Origin: an uncultured Eubacterium sp.
GTDB taxonomy: Bacteria; Bacillota; Clostridia; Oscillospirales; Acutalibacteraceae
Length of the DNA: 8,287 nt
Assembly: GCA_945979635.1 (NCBI GenBank)
Contig: CAMFPZ010000031.1
Coordinates: 1-8,287 of the forward strand
Direction of reading: 5' to 3'
A program made the position numbers and the translations under genes. This document shows positions 6,638 to 8,287 of this stretch, in pieces (position 1 is the first letter of the stretch; each line of letters begins with the position of its first letter). Under the pieces are notes generated by a model. It was not told the origin of the DNA. It was given only the letters and a program-made list of their open reading frames with translations, and did not search any database.

Positions 6638-7690
6638 TTATTCGCCCTCGTAAAATCCCGATTCAGGACGAATATCAATTTTCCAAGATGTAAGCTTTGC
6701 GGCAAGACGAACATTCTGTCCCTTATTGCCGATTGCAAGCGAAAGCTGGTCATCCGGTACAGTAGCTCTGCAGGACTTTGCTCCTTCATCAAGAATTTCA
6801 ACAGAAATTACATCACTCGGTGCAAGTGCGGCAGAAACGAATTCCTCCGGATTTGTGCTGTACTTAACAATATCAATTTTCTCACCGCCGAGTGCCTCAA
6901 CGATATTTGATACTCTCTGTCCCTTTGGACCGATGCATGAGCCAACTGCGTCAACATCTTCATCCTTTGACATAACAGCAATCTTTGTACGAGAGCCGGC
7001 CTCACGCGAAACGCTCATAATCTCGATTGTTCCATCGAATATTTCCGGAACCTCGGTTTCGAATAATCGTCTTACTAATCCGGGATGAGTACGGCTAATC
7101 ATAACCTTTGGTCCCTTGCCTGCATCCTTAACATCAACAACAAAAATCTTTGTCATCTGACCTTCAACAAATGTTTCGCCGGGAACCTGCTCTGCCTTTG
7201 GCAAAATAGCCTCGCTCTTACCGATTTCGAGGATAACATTTCCTGTAACGGGGTCAACCTTGTTGACCTTTGCCGTAATGAGCTCTTGGTTCTTGCTTTG
7301 AAATTCCTCAAGCATCTTTCCTCTTTCAGCCTCGCGAATACCCTGACGGATAACATGCTTTGCTGTTTGAGCAACGATTCTGCCGAAATCCTTTGTCTTA
7401 AGAGGGATATTTATTGTCTTGCCGACCTTTGCACTCTTACGAATAAGCTGTGCCTGCTCAAGAGTAAGATCTGTATCAGGATCCTCAATTTCCTCAACAA
7501 CATTTTTGGTAACATAAACCTTAATATTCATTTTTTCCGGATTAATATCGCAATGAACAATATCCTTGCCGTTATAATCATGCTTTGCCGCAACGATAAT
7601 AGCCGTCGCGATTTTGTCGTAAAGATATTCCTCCGGAATACCCTTCTCCGCAGTTATCATCTTTACTGCCTCAAAAAATTCCTTATTCAT
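6638..7690 (-). CDS. nusA: Transcription termination/antitermination factor NusA
   Basis: It binds RNA polymerase near the RNA exit channel, promotes pausing and intrinsic termination, and takes part in antitermination of rRNA operons. From the ATG at 7690 the protein has 350 residues. The N-terminal polymerase-binding domain covers about 1-125 (MNKEFFEAVKMI start). The S1 domain is at about 135-198, followed by KH1 with REAGSRTKIAV at 229-239 and CIGPKGQRV at 252-260, then KH2 with AIGNKGQNVRLAA at 319-331. There is no C-terminal acidic-repeat extension, as expected outside Proteobacteria. An upstream ATG at 7702 would add MVGK, but there GAGAGG touches the start codon with no spacing. The 7690 start has TAGGAAAA before it and GAGAGG at 12 nt, and matches the family N-terminus. 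rimP ends 21 nt upstream. See the leader hairpin for possible autoregulation. Confidence 0.98.
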   Translation of the reverse strand: MNKEFFEAVKMITAEKGIPEEYLYDKIATAIIVAAKHDYNGKDIVHCDINPEKMNIKVYVTKNVVEEIEDPDTDLTLEQAQLIRKSAKVGKTINIPLKTKDFGRIVAQTAKHVIRQGIREAERGKMLEEFQSKNQELITAKVNKVDPVTGNVILEIGKSEAILPKAEQVPGETFVEGQMTKIFVVDVKDAGKGPKVMISRTHPGLVRRLFETEVPEIFDGTIEIMSVSREAGSRTKIAVMSKDEDVDAVGSCIGPKGQRVSNIVEALGGEKIDIVKYSTNPEEFVSAALAPSDVISVEILDEGAKSCRATVPDDQLSLAIGNKGQNVRLAAKLTSWKIDIRPESGFYEGE

Positions 7691-7711
7691 TTTTCCTACC
7701 ATCCTCTCAAA

Positions 7712-8200
7712 TTAAATTTCTTGATTAAAGTCGTTTATATCGAAATCATCGAGCTTTACATACGAGGTATCCTTCTTGTTTACTCTTATGATACTCCCGT
7801 CAGCGAGCTCAACTGTTATTTCTCTGTCCTTATATTCAACGAGTACCCCGCTGAAATCTCTCACTCCGTCGATTGCTCTGATTGTTCTCATCATAACCGG
7901 CGAGCCGATGTATTTCTCGAAATGCCCGTCTTTTACTAATTCTCTCTCAACGCCGGGTGAGCTTACCTCAAGCATATAGCTTTGGCTTATCGGGTCGGCA
8001 TCATCAAGCGGCTTTGTAATTGCATGGGTATAATCCACGCAGTCGTTAATATCCACGCCACCATCCTTGTCGATGAAGATACGCAAATACCAATCTGCAC
8101 CTTCCTTTGCGAAGCGGACATCCCATAAATCATATCCCATTTCATCTGCAATAGGCTTTATGATTTCTTCAACTCTTTCCACTGTGTTTAATTTAGCCAA
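7712..8200 (-). CDS. rimP: Ribosome maturation factor RimP
   Basis: A 162-residue cytosolic factor that binds free 30S subunits and helps assembly of the central/3' region around S19 and the pseudoknot. The N-terminal alpha/beta domain (about 1-85) contains DLWDVRF at 24-30, WYLRIFIDKDGGV at 37-49 and the family signature LEVSSPGVEREL at 77-88. The C-terminal SH3-like barrel (about 90-155) contains the FSGVLVEYKD strand pair at 116-125. The start codon is TTG at 8200. No ATG lies near it, the reading frame gives the usual N-terminus, and AGGTGG at 8208-8213 sits 7 nt upstream, so the TTG is well supported. It is the first gene of the operon, directly downstream of the promoter and hairpin described here, and ends 21 nt before nusA. 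Confidence 0.97.
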   Translation of the reverse strand: MAKLNTVERVEEIIKPIADEMGYDLWDVRFAKEGADWYLRIFIDKDGGVDINDCVDYTHAITKPLDDADPISQSYMLEVSSPGVERELVKDGHFEKYIGSPVMMRTIRAIDGVRDFSGVLVEYKDREITVELADGSIIRVNKKDTSYVKLDDFDINDFNQEI

Positions 8201-8207
8201 ATCTTCA

Positions 8208-8213
8208 CCACCT
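8208..8213 (-). promoter_or_regulatory. Ribosome binding site deciding the TTG start of rimP
   Basis: The minus strand reads AGGTGG here, 7 nt before the TTG at 8200. It follows directly after the U-rich end of the leader hairpin and is not paired in that hairpin, so the hairpin would act on transcription rather than by hiding this site. Confidence 0.8.
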
Positions 8214-8215
8214 AC

Positions 8216-8249
8216 AATAAAAAGAAGCGAACCCCTTTGGGCTCACCTC
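8216..8249 (-). terminator. Attenuator-like hairpin with U-rich tail in the rimP leader
   Basis: On the minus strand GAGGTGAGCCC (8249-8239) pairs with GGGTTCGCTTC (8234-8224) around an AAAG loop (8238-8235): 11 continuous pairs, of which three are G-U (8242/8231, 8245/8228, 8247/8226). It is followed by TTTTTATT (8223-8216), and upstream AAAG at 8254-8251 can pair with part of the U run beyond one mismatch. It lies between a -10 box and the first gene, so a terminator here would act as an attenuator. The wobble pairs and the interrupted U run suggest a weak terminator with read-through. Fold and activity are inferred by eye only. Confidence 0.65.
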
Positions 8250-8274
8250 ACTTTGTTTATATTCGATTATCTAT

Positions 8275-8280
8275 ATTATA
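8275..8280 (-). promoter_or_regulatory. Probable sigma-70/SigA-type -10 box of the operon
   Basis: The minus strand reads TATAAT exactly, about 75-80 nt upstream of the rimP start, with transcription expected to begin near 8268. The -35 box would lie beyond the right edge of the window and cannot be judged. No extended -10 TG is present. The region is very AT-rich, so a chance match is possible, but its position ahead of the leader hairpin and the first gene is right. Confidence 0.55.
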
Positions 8281-8287
8281 TCTGTCT

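Noticed and set aside
7085..7939. 284-codon open frame on the plus strand, opposite nusA and rimP
   Set aside because: It lies entirely antisense to two unmistakable genes, its translation is rich in Cys, Asn and Leu with no domain pattern, and it spans their junction. It is a by-product of their codon usage.
1..8287. Mobile element, CRISPR array, tRNA/rRNA gene, or an undescribed multi-gene system
   Set aside because: The window is filled end to end by one co-directional housekeeping operon. I saw no repeats, transposase, integrase, spacer array or tRNA-like fold, and no gene without a recognisable family.

Overview
The window is a stretch of chromosomal core DNA from a Gram-positive bacterium, most likely a member of the Clostridia. 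An origin in the Ruminococcaceae/Oscillospirales range is an inference from gene order and protein style, not a demonstrated placement. The evidence is the order rimP-nusA-ylxR-ylxQ-infB-rbfA-nrnA-truB-ribF, the Firmicutes-type pair ylxR/ylxQ, a NusA without the proteobacterial C-terminal acidic repeats, a DHH/DHHA1 nanoRNase between rbfA and truB, and purine-rich ribosome binding sites. Every gene is on the minus strand, so transcription runs from the right edge (about 8270) to the left edge, and the operon may continue beyond position 1.

Layout in the direction of transcription. At 8201-8287 there is a short leader with a TATAAT -10 box, an 11-bp hairpin followed by a U-rich run that resembles an intrinsic terminator or attenuator, and then a strong ribosome binding site for rimP, which starts with TTG. 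Next come rimP (30S maturation), nusA (transcription elongation/termination factor), ylxR (RnpM-type RNA-binding protein), ylxQ (L7Ae-like RNA-binding protein), infB (initiation factor IF2), rbfA (30S maturation), nrnA (nanoRNA/pAp phosphatase), truB (tRNA pseudouridine-55 synthase), ribF (riboflavin kinase/FAD synthetase) and the first 207 codons of a HAD-superfamily phosphatase cut by the left edge. Gaps between genes are at most about 30 nt, and six junctions overlap, so translational coupling is likely through much of the operon. There is no gene-free stretch longer than 300 bases.

The genes fit together as an RNA-metabolism and ribosome-production operon: RimP and RbfA mature the small subunit, IF2 starts translation, NusA controls the polymerase, YlxR and YlxQ are RNA binders, NrnA clears the shortest RNA fragments and TruB modifies tRNA. 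RibF adds flavin cofactor synthesis. This is a conserved housekeeping region, and I do not see a hidden mobile, defence or otherwise new system. The points worth a second look are the attenuator-like leader, the shortened and altered FMN adenylyltransferase half of RibF, and the HAD phosphatase coupled to ribF at the place where rpsO is often found.
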